64,000 bases of DNA from Leishmania panamensis (GCF_000755165.1 NC_025880.1:187311-251310), one strand, 5' to 3'; shown: positions 31,094 through 40,976, counted from the first letter of the stretch. The notes: generated by a model from the letters alone, not told the origin. A program made the numbers and translations.

Positions 31094-32398
31094 ATGAAAG
31101 CGTCAAGTCACATGTTGCTTAGCACAACCGGTAGTTCTCTCGCATCATCATCGCATTTGCTAGCTACCACATGGGAAAATGCACTAAAACATTTCCGACG
31201 CGCCCTGCTCGAGTGTGGTTCTCCATTAGACATTGAGCACTCACAACGAATCGGGCTGCTTTTTTCAAAGAATGTCGGGGACACAAATGAACTAAAACGG
31301 TGGACATCAATTTTCGATGCTGAGAACGTGCCAGCAACAGCGCTCCTTCTCAAGGCACTGGTAAATCACAGCCAATGGCAGACAGCCGTGAAACTCCTTG
31401 ACCTCAACAAGGACAGCGGAGTCGCATGTGAACTAAGTGAAGCTCTAGGTCAATGCCTTGTAGCCAGAGGACTTTGGCAGCAGACGCTGCAGCTAGCAGA
31501 CTTTCTCCGCCAGTGTCGAGCTGACGTTGCGCCGAGAAACAACACTCTTGCACCGGGTTATACTTCACTACTGAGCAAAAGGGAAGACAACGATTCCCAC
31601 CAAATGGCATCAAACCCAGCTTTTCTACCGAAAGAGGAAAAGCCAGCGTACTGTGGATTCGTTTCTGCAGTTGCTCGCGCATGTCCTTCAAAGCGGGAGT
31701 GGAAAGAAGCTGTTAGAATACTACACAACCTAGAGCAGCTTGTTGATCGTGAGACGAAGCAGAAGCTATACGAATACAGAATTGCTCGACTTGTACACGA
31801 CGGTGAAGCGTACGGAGATGTAATTGAAACGAGTCACCGCGAACTGGGATTTCGCACATCACCTTCGCTGGTCCGCTCACTTCTTCACTGCGCCATAGCA
31901 ACAAGCGACTACAGTCTTACAATGAGCTGTCTAGAGCTGCTGTGCTCGTTCGGTCCCGCTGCAATATCCGTAAAGCTTTTCGAATCGGCTTGTCGGCTGC
32001 TTGTGTCGTCTGACCAAACTTGGATGGACAAAGATCTTGCTCGGTTTGAATGCGTTGTGTGTGAGAAGGCCGCTCTAGTGAAAGAGAGGGATCTCCAAAA
32101 GCTGATATCTGCTTTTTGTGCCGACTACGATTTGAAAATACCTACTTTTATTTCCTCTCTGTCGGTGTTAGTATCATCTTCGAATGCAGTGGAGACTCCC
32201 TCATGGATGAACAGCATCACCAATCTCGACCGACTCGCGAGCACACTCCTTTCTCAGAACCGATGGGAAGAGGCGTTACAGGCAGCTACCTTAATCAGAA
32301 ATGGTGCTGCGCAGAATGATAATGAGCGTGTTATAGTCAACATACTACGCGAAACTTGCTCATCGTGGGCGAAAACGCTGCAGTTTTTTACACCTTAG
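31094..32398 (+). CDS. helical-repeat protein, PPR/TPR-like, 434 aa
   Basis: First gene of the plus-strand block. I do not recognise the ortholog. Seen: several degenerate helix-turn-helix units with the W/xxA/L pattern of pentatricopeptide or TPR repeats, for example HSQWQTAVKLLDL, RGLWQQTLQLADFL, KREWKEAVRILHNLEQ, TSDYSLTMSCLELL and QNRWEEALQAATLI, spread over residues 90-420. Known: trypanosomatids have many PPR proteins that bind mitochondrial RNAs or sit in the mitoribosome. The first 30 residues are rich in Ser, Thr, Leu and Ala without acids (MKASSHMLLSTTGSSLASSS), compatible with mitochondrial import. Codons are clearly AT-richer than in genes beyond 36 kb. Start is ATG, with AGs and a CT-rich tract (31005-31020) upstream. 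Confidence 0.65.
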   Translation: MKASSHMLLSTTGSSLASSSHLLATTWENALKHFRRALLECGSPLDIEHSQRIGLLFSKNVGDTNELKRWTSIFDAENVPATALLLKALVNHSQWQTAVKLLDLNKDSGVACELSEALGQCLVARGLWQQTLQLADFLRQCRADVAPRNNTLAPGYTSLLSKREDNDSHQMASNPAFLPKEEKPAYCGFVSAVARACPSKREWKEAVRILHNLEQLVDRETKQKLYEYRIARLVHDGEAYGDVIETSHRELGFRTSPSLVRSLLHCAIATSDYSLTMSCLELLCSFGPAAISVKLFESACRLLVSSDQTWMDKDLARFECVVCEKAALVKERDLQKLISAFCADYDLKIPTFISSLSVLVSSSNAVETPSWMNSITNLDRLASTLLSQNRWEEALQAATLIRNGAAQNDNERVIVNILRETCSSWAKTLQFFTP

Positions 32399-32807
32399 AC
32401 AATCAGCATACAACATCTCTGAGTGTTCTTATATCGAGAAAGGTCAACTTTGTTCTTTAGTTAAGCAGAATTCACTGGCTGACCAGTGTACTATGAAAGC
32501 AAGGAACTGTGCTAGAATAAAATCGACAATTGAATAACAGGTAAGAGGGAGGCTATGGCTTTTTTTTAGCCATGATTTACACCCCTTGCTAACAATCACC
32601 TACAGCTCACATAGGCTTGGTGTTGAGGAGTTTTCTTCAGATGAGTATCTATCACTTTTGTCCTGCGCATGTTTGTCTTTCTTTGTTTCTGAGATGACAC
32701 CCAGGTAACGATACGCATTCATTGCAATCACCTTTCTCCAGAATAGAAAACAAAACGCAGCATCCCCAAACGGCCCCACCGCGATTCGCAATTTTCTCGC
32801 TTTGGCA
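32399..32807. other. AT-rich spacer
   Basis: About 410 bp between the helical-repeat gene and the 126-aa gene. CTTTCTTTGTTTCTGAG at 32676-32692 and CCTTTCTCCAG at 32731-32741 are pyrimidine tracts followed by AG and are the likely acceptor sites of the next gene. No gene seen. Confidence 0.5.
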
Positions 32808-33188
32808 ATGTCTCGCAATCTGATCGTCAACATGTTCTTCAACTCCCCCGAGATTCAAATACTCGGCCCAGTGCAAGAGAACACTATCGAGAGACTCAAC
32901 AGCGTACTTCCTGCCTCGACAACGTCTACTCGGAGTATTCGCAACAGTCAGCCAAAGTTCGAGTACTTGTCGAATCCTGATCACTGGAGGATTAAACTGG
33001 ACGGTCAATTCTGCGACTCCGAGGGTGTGTCGCGCTTGATGGTTCTTTTACTGGATGCACTCGAGGAGGAGGGTGGCTGGACGCTTGTTTCGTCAATGGC
33101 CTCCTCTCCTCATACTTGCGGTACGCTGCAGCAAGATACCGTGGAGAGCTACAAGTTTTTCTTCTCCAGGTACGAAGACGATGAGTGA
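32808..33188 (+). CDS. hypothetical protein, 126 aa
   Basis: Not recognised. The ATG begins MSRNLIVNMFFNS; a TTG two codons earlier only lengthens the frame. The first half is polar; the second half looks like a compact alpha/beta domain: FEYLSNPDHWRIKLDGQFC, SRLMVLLLDALEEEGGWTLV and YKFFFSRYEDDE, a pattern of exposed W/L/F positions with a conserved-looking GW turn. This is unlikely to arise by chance and, with the splice acceptor candidates at 32692 and 32741, supports a real gene. No signal peptide, transmembrane helix or catalytic motif. Codon use is AT-rich, as in its neighbours on both sides. Confidence 0.65.
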   Translation: MSRNLIVNMFFNSPEIQILGPVQENTIERLNSVLPASTTSTRSIRNSQPKFEYLSNPDHWRIKLDGQFCDSEGVSRLMVLLLDALEEEGGWTLVSSMASSPHTCGTLQQDTVESYKFFFSRYEDDE

Positions 33189-33829
33189 GCACAGATGTGT
33201 TTAAACTGAGAGATACATTTCGTTTGCCATTTCTACCTCCGTGATAAAAAAGGAGGTACGATACAGCTCGTTAGTGTGTCTTCATTTCTTTTTTTTTTTT
33301 TGAAACTCTATATGAGTCAACAGAAAAAAAAAAAGGTTGAAATTATTATTATTATTTAATTTGAATTGTTCTCCATGTAGTCTCAGAGGCTTCTGTTCAT
33401 GTATACTAGCTTTTTGGTGCTTCACACGAAGCCGACACAATACAACAGTGAAAAAAAAAAGACTATTGGGTAAGCTCTTCTTAGCTGGAGATCAGTGAGG
33501 ACTTACACAGTGTTTGCTGTGCCTAGTTCGAACGCAATCGGTGTTTCTTTCTCCTTCGGTAGTAGGCGCGCTGAAATATGAAGAAAAAAGATCTGATGTG
33601 CAATCTTCTGTTGTTTATGGTTACCGCGTCTACGTTGTGCTGCAAAAATGTGTATCGTGATGCGATTGCTGCGACAATAATGCCAGAGCCTGGTAAATAA
33701 TGTGTTTTGCTGTCTCAACTATACCTTTTTCATACATCATGCATATTTCTTTATTGGCTGGAGTGCTTTAGTTTGCTTAGTCCGATCGCTTGAATATCAC
33801 TCTGAACCGAACTTTTTTTCTCTGTAACG
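33189..33829. other. AT-rich spacer upstream of IFT57
   Basis: About 640 bp, among the most AT-rich in the window. It contains T12 (33290-33301), A11 (33324-33334), an ATT repeat (33341-33357) and A10 (33451-33460). TTTCTTTATTGGCTGGAG with TTTAG at 33767-33771 and CTTAG at 33776-33780 gives candidate acceptors for IFT57. Confidence 0.55.
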
Positions 33830-35083
33830 ATGTCCGAGGACGCAGCAGCATTAGCAAAGCAGCCCATGGAGGGAGCAACTGGGGCAACAAGTGCACTCGG
33901 AGTGGATGACAGTACCATGAGTGACATAATCGACAAGTTGCGAATGCTTAGTTACGAAAGCGCCTTTTGTCGAAGCTTCAAGCCGCCCTTTAGTCCCCTC
34001 AACCCTTACTACTTTTTAGGTCATTCGTCAATAGACAATCCAAATGCCCAGTTTTACTACTTTACCTCCTTATGTGTATGGCTCATGAAGCTGTGTGGAC
34101 ACCAGCTTGACGCTCCCGGACAATTTGATGACCCGAACGCCACCTCGACGACGATCCTAGCAGAGCTGCGCTCAATGAACATCGCAATCCCAAACATTGC
34201 ACCAACCCGCTTGAAGCAGGGCAGCGGCGAGGCAGTTCTGGCTGTACTCTCTGCTCTTGTAAATGCAGCGATTTCTGGCGCTGGATACGATTTTCAGCCA
34301 ATTGATTACAGCCAGGTGAGCAGATACGATGAACTAGCTGCTGTAGCAGACGCCGAGGACGAGCAGGGTGCGGACGAGATTGAGGATAACGTTGTGATCG
34401 ACAGCGACGATGACGACGAAGTTTACGTGCGCGCTGTTAGTGGGAGTCGAAATGCCAAAAGCGATGCAGACCGTCCTCCAACGCCCAAAGTAGATGTAGA
34501 AGAGTGGAAGATGGAGGTGGAGCGTGTCGCCCCGCTGCTTCAGGTGCGCCAATCCTCCCTAGACGACTGGCGTTCGCGTATCGAGAGCGCCACTGTTTTA
34601 TTCAAAGCTGTAGAGAACATGTACCCTGATGTCAAGCAGATGCTTGAGCGCCTTGCGAGTGACATGGATAAGTCACGAGACCGGATACAAAAACGAGAAC
34701 AAACGCTAGCGCAGCAATTCTCTGATCAGGTGGAGGATTACCGCGTGAAACTGCGCGAACTCAACACCTCGCGTGATTCAGCTAACGTGGCTCAGCAAAC
34801 CGTGCAGCAGATGTCAGTGGAGCTGAACCAGATCAGTGAGCTACTGGACCAGACGAAGCGTGATATTGCAGAGAGGCAGGCCAAGATATCGGATACGACT
34901 CCACTCATTCAGGTGAAGGAAGCGGTGGTCAAGGTGCAGGCTGAGATCAAACTCATGTCTTTGCGTATTGGCATTCTTCAAAATGGCGTATTGCAGCATG
35001 TTATGAAACAAACCAAGGCTCGGCGTGAGGGACAAACAATAGAAAGGGCAGATATGTACAATGGAGGGATCATGTTTTCCTGA
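33830..35083 (+). CDS. IFT57: intraflagellar transport protein IFT57, 417 aa
   Basis: Role: IFT-B complex subunit that carries cargo along the flagellum and contacts kinesin. Seen: residues 30-165 match the IFT57/Hippi N-terminal CH-like domain: IIDKLRMLSYESAFC, then QFYYFTSLCVWLMKLCG, DDPNATSTTILAELRSM and LKQGSGEAVLAVLSALV, each of which has a direct counterpart in animal IFT57 (MEDLLDKLKLLNYE, QFYMFTSLAAWL, DDPNATISNILSELR, LKSGYGEHVCYVLD). Residues 175-215 are acidic. From about residue 225, EEWKMEVERVAPLLQ starts a long coiled coil running to about residue 405, which pairs with IFT20 in other species. Length agrees with human IFT57 (429). Codons are AT-richer than those of distal genes. 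Confidence 0.95.
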   Translation: MSEDAAALAKQPMEGATGATSALGVDDSTMSDIIDKLRMLSYESAFCRSFKPPFSPLNPYYFLGHSSIDNPNAQFYYFTSLCVWLMKLCGHQLDAPGQFDDPNATSTTILAELRSMNIAIPNIAPTRLKQGSGEAVLAVLSALVNAAISGAGYDFQPIDYSQVSRYDELAAVADAEDEQGADEIEDNVVIDSDDDDEVYVRAVSGSRNAKSDADRPPTPKVDVEEWKMEVERVAPLLQVRQSSLDDWRSRIESATVLFKAVENMYPDVKQMLERLASDMDKSRDRIQKREQTLAQQFSDQVEDYRVKLRELNTSRDSANVAQQTVQQMSVELNQISELLDQTKRDIAERQAKISDTTPLIQVKEAVVKVQAEIKLMSLRIGILQNGVLQHVMKQTKARREGQTIERADMYNGGIMFS

Positions 35084-36113
35084 AGATGCTTTTCAGTAGA
35101 TGAGCTACTCAGGTACATGGTCACCTTATGCCCCTTCTAAACGTCTTGTTTTTGCCCCCGATTTTCAATACAGAGAAGGCAGCGGCAATCATGGGTGTCG
35201 TCTTCAAAGGCTGCCACTTGTGGCTACATGTATGAGCAATCCCAGTCAGGCTTTCCCTGTACTTTCTTGTCAAGTAAAACACTTTGCCTTTCAGCCTTTT
35301 CCTCGTTTCAGGCACGTGTGCTTGTGGGTGTGAGACTTTCTTCTGATGTACTCGTCCTGCTGTATGGATTAGTGCTACCCAAGAATGTTCATTACCTTGA
35401 TGCAAAAATGCAAAACTGAAAGCGAACCTCTCCCCAAAATGATGGTAGCACATTCTGTGCGTCATGGGCAGACGAGCTAGCGAGGTGTTGCTGAGCTCAT
35501 TCATTGTTGGAGAGAGGGCTTATGCGGCGGACGGTACCATTGGTCAACGTGTTTCTCTGAGGGCGTACTGCGCTTTCAAATACCTCAGTCGAGGGGAAGG
35601 ATGCATTGAGAGGTGTCCGTCAGTGATGTGGATAAGGTTGAGCTGTCCAACCCGAAGCATGCTCAAGACGACCTCTGACTCTTCTTCCTTCTCTTGGCGT
35701 GGACACCCTCTTTTAGAGCCGCCCACATATGTTCCAGCGTTCACGGTGCAGCGGGTACGACAATACCGCTCTTCTCGAACTGCGCTACATCTCTTTTTTT
35801 ATTATTATTCCCTTTCCTCTGGTGGGGTGAGGAGGTACGGCCTAAGCAAGGACATATCTTACTTTTTTCCTAGCCCCTTTTAGATTCGAAGTACATTTCC
35901 GTTTTTTCCCCTTTCCTACCACCCTGAGTGTCACCAACGTTATCGATGCCATCGTCAATTTTCTTTTTTTCTAGTTCACATTCATATCGGTATTGACCTG
36001 TGAGTTGCTGGATTCCCACCGAGACCCGCATTACACAGTTGCATCATAATGCGAGTGCTCTCAGAAGGCAGGTGACAACGCTGAAAGAGGTATTGGAAGC
36101 CGAGCTGGAATGC
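35084..36113. other. spacer between IFT57 and the 477-aa gene
   Basis: About 1 kb. The open frame 35464-35883 has an ATG but is low-quality and is not accepted. TTTTCTTTTTTTCTAG ends at 35974 and is a strong splice acceptor. Between it and the next gene's ATG (36114) lie a TGA in the gene's frame (35994-35996), a short ATG frame (36049, nine codons including stop) and 38 open codons that look like coiled coil. Confidence 0.5.
35973..35974 (+). promoter_or_regulatory. candidate trans-splice acceptor AG for the 477-aa gene
   Basis: A textbook pyrimidine tract, TTTTCTTTTTTTCTAG, ends here, 139 nt before the assigned ATG. It fixes the gene's 5' boundary because any coding start should lie downstream of it. 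Confidence 0.55.
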
Positions 36114-37547
36114 ATGGATGCGGAGGTGCACCACCAGCTCAACGAGGCTAAGCTACTTTTCGTCACCCGCGAAGACTACTCTGTAGCCCGCATGAATCGT
36201 CGGAAGTTGGTCATACGGAGTCTCACTGGAGCATGCGAGGGAGCATTCCGCACGGAAGAGCTCCTGGGGGCTGAGGAAACAACCGACTTTGCCAGCGAAC
36301 AGCTAATATGTGCTGCGGCTACCAGAGCCGTGGACACCTCAGCTAGTGAAGGTGCGGCGCCGCGGTCAATAGACACTGCCAAGGTAACGTATCCTTCCGT
36401 ACTGTCCGCAGAGTGCTCAGCTACTAGGGACGCAGCGGGTGGCGATGTGTTCTCTGCTAGAGACGCAATACGGGATCTGCTTCCCCGTGTGGAGCAAGTG
36501 TTTGATTTCTACGCAGCGTCGCACGTAGCGGACGCCGAGCTGCTGTATCCAGCAATACACCTGCCTCAGTTCACCACGATGGTGCGCGACAGCGCTCTTG
36601 ATCGCGGGCGTCGTCCTCTCCTTCCCGAGTTGCTGTGGATGACGGTTCTGCGCGATTTGCCTTTCGCTGGTAGACGCGAACGCACAGACCGGCGCCATGG
36701 TAGCACTTTGCTGCTTCCGCGTGTCTTCAACGACGACTCTCTTTTCCATCCGGTTGCCACGCGGAGAGACTTGTTTGTGCATGAACGGCTCCGATCAATC
36801 ACGAAGACGGAGTTCCCACGTGCGCTTTACGTCGTTTTTCGTGTTGCTGTCCACAACGGACACGAAAGCGCCTCTGTACACAAGACCTTCTGCACTTATC
36901 TCTCGCAACATTTCTTGCCCGCCGTGGAGCACCGCATTCGACGTCGCAAAGCCTCTCGAGCCTTCCTGGTCAACGCCAAGGCTGCTCGCTTTGCCCCTAG
37001 TGCTCCATCTCCACCAGCAAAACCGCCTGACCCACTAGCCGCGTCAGACTTGCCGAAGGCAGCGGCAGGTGTCTGCCCCTCGCCCCCGACTCTTGCCGAC
37101 ATTGTAGCAACGTACAGCAATGATACAGAGGTGCAACGGGCTCTCCGCCAGTTCACGCCGCAGCTAAAACAGTGCTTTCGTCACGCGGTACGGTGCCTTC
37201 CTACGTGTCGTACCGAAGATGCCCGCATGAGCATTGACGCGTTTGTGGAGTGTGCTCGGCAGCGTCAGTTACTTCCGCTGATCTCACGAGAGCAGCTCAG
37301 GGACATCTTCGCCTTTTGTCTCACATTGGACGGCTACAGCGCTCGCGGTGCCGCGGAAAGTGGGGAACTTGTGACGAAGCAAGCAGCGACGCTGACCATT
37401 CGCGATAGCATCACATGCTTTTCCTTCACTGCGGCTGTATACTGCCTAGCGGAGGTCATTTATGGTGGCGCACCGCTGCTGCGTGAGCAGTACGCATCGC
37501 CCTATGCGCGAATCTCAAAGCTTCTGGTGAAGATGTTTATACTATGA
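36114..37547 (+). CDS. hypothetical protein, 477 aa, start uncertain
   Basis: Not recognised. The first in-frame ATG begins MDAEVHHQLNEAKLLF, but the frame is open back to 35997 and the codons before the ATG encode a good amphipathic helix (ITQLHHNASALRRQVTTLKE), so the true N-terminus may be longer through a non-ATG start, sequencing error or ancestral frameshift. The middle (about residues 100-260) is basic and helical, with LPELLWMTVLRDLPFAGRR and FPRALYVVFRVAVHNG; then a Pro/Ala-rich linker; and a C-terminal helical domain starting LRQFTPQLKQCFRHAV and including EQLRDIFAFCLTLDGYSARG, which resembles one EF-hand-like helix pair without the Ca-binding Asp pattern. No signal peptide or membrane span. 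GC-rich codons resume here. Confidence 0.7.
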   Translation: MDAEVHHQLNEAKLLFVTREDYSVARMNRRKLVIRSLTGACEGAFRTEELLGAEETTDFASEQLICAAATRAVDTSASEGAAPRSIDTAKVTYPSVLSAECSATRDAAGGDVFSARDAIRDLLPRVEQVFDFYAASHVADAELLYPAIHLPQFTTMVRDSALDRGRRPLLPELLWMTVLRDLPFAGRRERTDRRHGSTLLLPRVFNDDSLFHPVATRRDLFVHERLRSITKTEFPRALYVVFRVAVHNGHESASVHKTFCTYLSQHFLPAVEHRIRRRKASRAFLVNAKAARFAPSAPSPPAKPPDPLAASDLPKAAAGVCPSPPTLADIVATYSNDTEVQRALRQFTPQLKQCFRHAVRCLPTCRTEDARMSIDAFVECARQRQLLPLISREQLRDIFAFCLTLDGYSARGAAESGELVTKQAATLTIRDSITCFSFTAAVYCLAEVIYGGAPLLREQYASPYARISKLLVKMFIL

Positions 37548-38424
37548 TGCCGTACAGCGTCAAAACAGACACCCACAGGAAGAGGTAGGCAAAAAAAGGG
37601 AAGGAGAGGCCCTTGAGTGGCTACTTTTGATAAGGCAGCTGCAAGGCGTGTACGCACGCTGTTTCGCCATCTGTACGACCCTGTGTTCTCATGCAGGGTC
37701 CTAGACGGCTGCAGAGACTGATTGCACATTACTGTAGATTCTGTTAGCAGTAATATACGCACGGGTAAGACACACCAACACACTCCCCCCTCCACACACC
37801 GGAGAAATGGCTGCGGGAATGGTGTAGGTAGCGCATACCTTCATACACCTTCTCCCATCCTCTTGTACACACCAAAAAGACTAACTGACATGCAGGAACA
37901 ATATACCCTCGCCTTTTATACCCTGTGTACGTCTCAGGCACAACACCAAACTCAAACCAAAAATAGGGAAGCCACACAGTTCTTTAGTCGAAGGAAAGAT
38001 CGTAGCGCTCGAGTGTGAATTGCCTTTGTTGTTGCTGTGCTATGCCTGATTCACAAAGAGAAAGCACGGACGAGTGGTAACTGCTCCGCTCCCTTGGCGT
38101 GCACCGTTGATACACAAACTCCGCGCCTCTCTGCGTCATCTTCCTTCTCTGTACCTCTCTTTTGCGCTTCACTGCTTGCTTCACGACGTTTCTTCACCAA
38201 GTCTGCCTTATGATCTGTCTCTTTCCATCGCCTTTTCCTCTCTTTGCACCACCATCCTCACGTGTATCGTCTGGCCCGTTTTCCTACGCTGCTACTCGCT
38301 GTGAAGTGGGACCAACAAGAAGGGGAGAAGACTGTGGGTCACTACAGCATTTCTGTGCCAAGTAATCCTTTTTTCTTTTTTTTGTTTTGTTCACGTGCGT
38401 CTCAACCGACTCGCCACGAATGCG
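37548..38424. other. spacer upstream of the DRC8-like gene
   Basis: About 880 bp with CT-rich sequence at 38130-38250 and a T/CT tract at 38369-38390. CTCGCTGTGAAG (38296-38307) after CCCGTTTTCCTACG is a candidate acceptor for the next gene. The T tract nearest the ATG has no AG before it, so it is probably not used. No gene seen. Confidence 0.5.
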
Positions 38425-39276
38425 ATGTCCGTCTCAGCAAAGACTCAAAGCTCTGCGAAGAGCTTTAAAGATGGTCGCACCACCACGGGCGGATCTTCAA
38501 AGGGGAAATTTCAAAAACGCTCCAGCGTTGCGGACGCTGCTGCAGCCGCGCTACCAGAGTCAATCGCGTACTTGACTGGGAAGCAGCGCTCGGCAAACCG
38601 ACGTGCCAAGTGCCAAAAAAAGTTTGAAGAACTCGCTCAAGTGATAGGCGCCATGAATTCGACCGTCTTGTGGGGGACAGAAGCTGCAGGGCGCTCGTCG
38701 AGCGCTGCTGTTGCTGCTGCTCTGGATGCCTCGCCGTCACCTCTGTCAAGCCCGCCGACGGAGCTGTGGTTTCCTACGCTGCAAGTAGGGTACCTGGCGC
38801 GAGCCTTGGGCCTAAATGTGACGAATCAGCAAGTGGCCTCTATCGTGGAGCTTGTCGAGGAGGATGGCCCGTCGACTGGGTTTGTCGACCGTCGCAAGCT
38901 GGGATACGTTCTAGTGGACGCAATGATGACGGGAACGATAGGTGGGCCGACTCTTCATGAGTTTTCGACTGAAGGTTGCGCCGCGATAAGGTCTGCCAGC
39001 GATGACGGTCCTGCGCTACTCTCTGCGGAGCGTCTCGTAAGCTTTGCTCCATCACTGTGCGTGCGGGAGGAGGAGACTACACTGCTTCGAGCCCTCAAGG
39101 CCCTGGACACGGAGCAGAAGGGCTACCTGGAAGAGGCGCAGCTCCGCTCTGCCATGATGAGTGGTGACGAATGTCTTTCGGCTGAGGAAGTGGACGATAT
39201 GTGGATGGCCATGCGAGACCCAGGAACAAATCGAGCATACTACTGTGACTTTGCTGAGATACTAGCCAGAGAGTGA
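38425..39276 (+). CDS. EF-hand-like protein resembling DRC8/EFCAB2 (nexin-dynein regulatory complex), 283 aa
   Basis: Seen: two calmodulin-like lobes. The first, about residues 115-175, has LGLNVTNQQVASIVELVEED and TGFVDRRKLGYVLVDAMM; the second, about 215-283, has LLRALKALDTEQKGYLEEAQ, then SAEEVDDMWMAMRDPGTNRA. The order and spacing match EFCAB2/DRC8 (LGCCPTEGELHDLI, TGYIRFEKFLPVM, LLRAFEVLDSAKRGFLT, FSQEEMEEML). The calcium loops are degenerate, as in DRC8. The N-terminal 95 residues (Ser/Thr/Lys-rich, with CQKKFEELAQVIG) are a trypanosomatid extension. If correct, the protein sits on axonemal doublets and helps regulate dynein. Two other axonemal or ciliary genes (CCDC40, IFT57) are within 15 kb. 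A generic calmodulin-like protein is the alternative. The frame begins 10 codons upstream at a GTG; the ATG is used. Confidence 0.6.
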   Translation: MSVSAKTQSSAKSFKDGRTTTGGSSKGKFQKRSSVADAAAAALPESIAYLTGKQRSANRRAKCQKKFEELAQVIGAMNSTVLWGTEAAGRSSSAAVAAALDASPSPLSSPPTELWFPTLQVGYLARALGLNVTNQQVASIVELVEEDGPSTGFVDRRKLGYVLVDAMMTGTIGGPTLHEFSTEGCAAIRSASDDGPALLSAERLVSFAPSLCVREEETTLLRALKALDTEQKGYLEEAQLRSAMMSGDECLSAEEVDDMWMAMRDPGTNRAYYCDFAEILARE

Positions 39277-40140
39277 GGTCGACTAGAGTGCCACACACAC
39301 ACACAGACACACACATGCCCAGATATGATGTAGACTTCCTCTTCTTCCACCACCACAGCTGGGTGTCTCGAAACAGGTGAGTAGGTGGGTGGAGCCGACA
39401 CGATGATATACACATGGTTATTCTCTTTGTTTTGTCTTGTTTGCCATCCGCGTCTCTCATTTCGTGAATACCCCGGAGAAGACAGCGGTAGCATGGAGAT
39501 GAGGGGGGGGGGGGCAGAGCAACGGCACTTACCGTTCTCTCGCTTGTTCCTGAGCGCACCTTTTTGCTCTTTTCTTCCTCATCTTTCCTCTTCCCGTTGT
39601 GATACGAGACGCTGTACGCGCGTACATTACATATTTTTCCTGGCGTGATGTTTTGCGGTGGGTGTTTTCCACAACTTGCTGTACAGAGAGGTGCTTTGAA
39701 GTCCACGCGGGAGAAAGAAGCGCAAGTGCCTACAACTGCAGCAGCAGCAACAAAAAGAGAGAGTTCATATGTGAGTTTTTGTGCTCAACCAATACTGGCG
39801 GATGGCACGCGCGCGCATGTTGCGTTGCGTTGTGGGACGCCTGCAGGCTCGACTGTCTGTGCCCACAGTTTTCGTGGTGCGTTGCGCATTGCGTATCCCT
39901 CTTCTCTCCCGTTGCTGTTGCCACCCGCGGAGGTCTCGATATCAAGTATGTGCAACCAGGGGCCGATCACGTGTCTGCGCTTCTTGCTGCTGACGTATGC
40001 CCTCAATACTTTTCTTTTGCCTTGCTTCTTCACTACCTCTCGCTTCCCTTCCCTTTGACTCGGACCTTGCCCTTTTTCTTCGGTGCATCCACGTCTCTAT
40101 CCACGTCATGGGTCTCCACCCCTTATACGTATACGTGCAT

Positions 40141-40155
40141 CCCTAACCCTAACCC
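40141..40155 (+). repeat. short interstitial telomere-type repeat (CCCTAA)2.5
   Basis: The sequence CCCTAACCCTAACCC is two and a half copies of the trypanosomatid telomere hexamer complement. It is surrounded by ordinary spacer DNA. Confidence 0.6.
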
Positions 40156-40974
40156 ACCCATGGATGCTTATGTGCGAATGAAATTCTGATCTGCACCAGT
40201 AACGTGAGAAGGGTGCCAGTGCATACACCGCCAACACAAAGCCAAACTATCGAGAAAGACAAGAGAGCACACAAGGAGAATCGGTTCTGCTTGCCTCTGT
40301 GCGTATCGCCGTGGTCTCTGTTGGCGATTTCCCCTTTCCTTCTTGCCGCGCTTTTTTTATTTTTTTTTTTAGTGCCTTTTCTTCGTCTGTGACTTGTGAG
40401 TGAGTGAGAGCGAGCGAGAAACGAAGAAGCACAAAGAAAAGTAAGACAACTTTTCTTTTTTTTTTTGCCCTGTTCCTCCCTTCCTCCCTTCCCCTCCCCC
40501 CGTCTTCCGACGGCTCGCACGTCAATAGAAAAGGCGGAAAGCAGCAGCAGGAGGTGGGGGATATACAGGCTACGCATTGGTAGCGGCAGCACGTAAGAAC
40601 GTCATCATAGAAGCGCACTGAGCACCTTTGTTTCCTTTCTTTTTATGGTGTATCGCTGGACCTTTTTTTTTGAGTCTTACTTTATTTTCCTCTTGCTGTG
40701 CCCACCGAGCTACACGCGACCATAGACGACACTCTCTTTCTTTGTTGGCCACTGCACTCCATAGATCACTCTCGCACCAGAGTAGCACGCCACCGCACTT
40801 TGACTCCTTTGATCGTTCTTTGTTTCGCGCGCCTCTTCCCCTGCCGCATTCTCAGGCCTCTTTCCCCCCCCCTCGCTTTCTCGTCTCCCACTCCTCGTGC
40901 TGCGCACTGTACTTCTATCTTCTGTGCATTGGGATCGGTTCGCAGCGCCGCATCCCCTTCCTTGTCTCTTTTGC

Positions 40975-40976
40975 AG
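40975..40976 (+). promoter_or_regulatory. candidate trans-splice acceptor AG for the 1403-aa gene
   Basis: CCTTGTCTCTTTTGCAG ends here, 39 nt before the first in-frame ATG (41015). It removes the non-ATG open-frame extension that reaches back to 40628. Confidence 0.6.

Noticed and set aside
33515..33545. Minus-strand GTTCGAAC resembling a tRNA T-loop
   Set aside because: The flanking bases do not pair as a T stem or an acceptor stem.
35464..35883. 139-codon ATG open frame between IFT57 and the 477-aa gene
   Set aside because: Composition changes along it, it ends in T-rich sequence, and no splice acceptor pattern or domain supports it.
39599..40189. Overlapping plus-strand open frames before the 1403-aa gene
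   Set aside because: Ser/Leu/Cys/Phe-rich translations of pyrimidine tracts, with the telomere-type motif inside; no credible start or domain.
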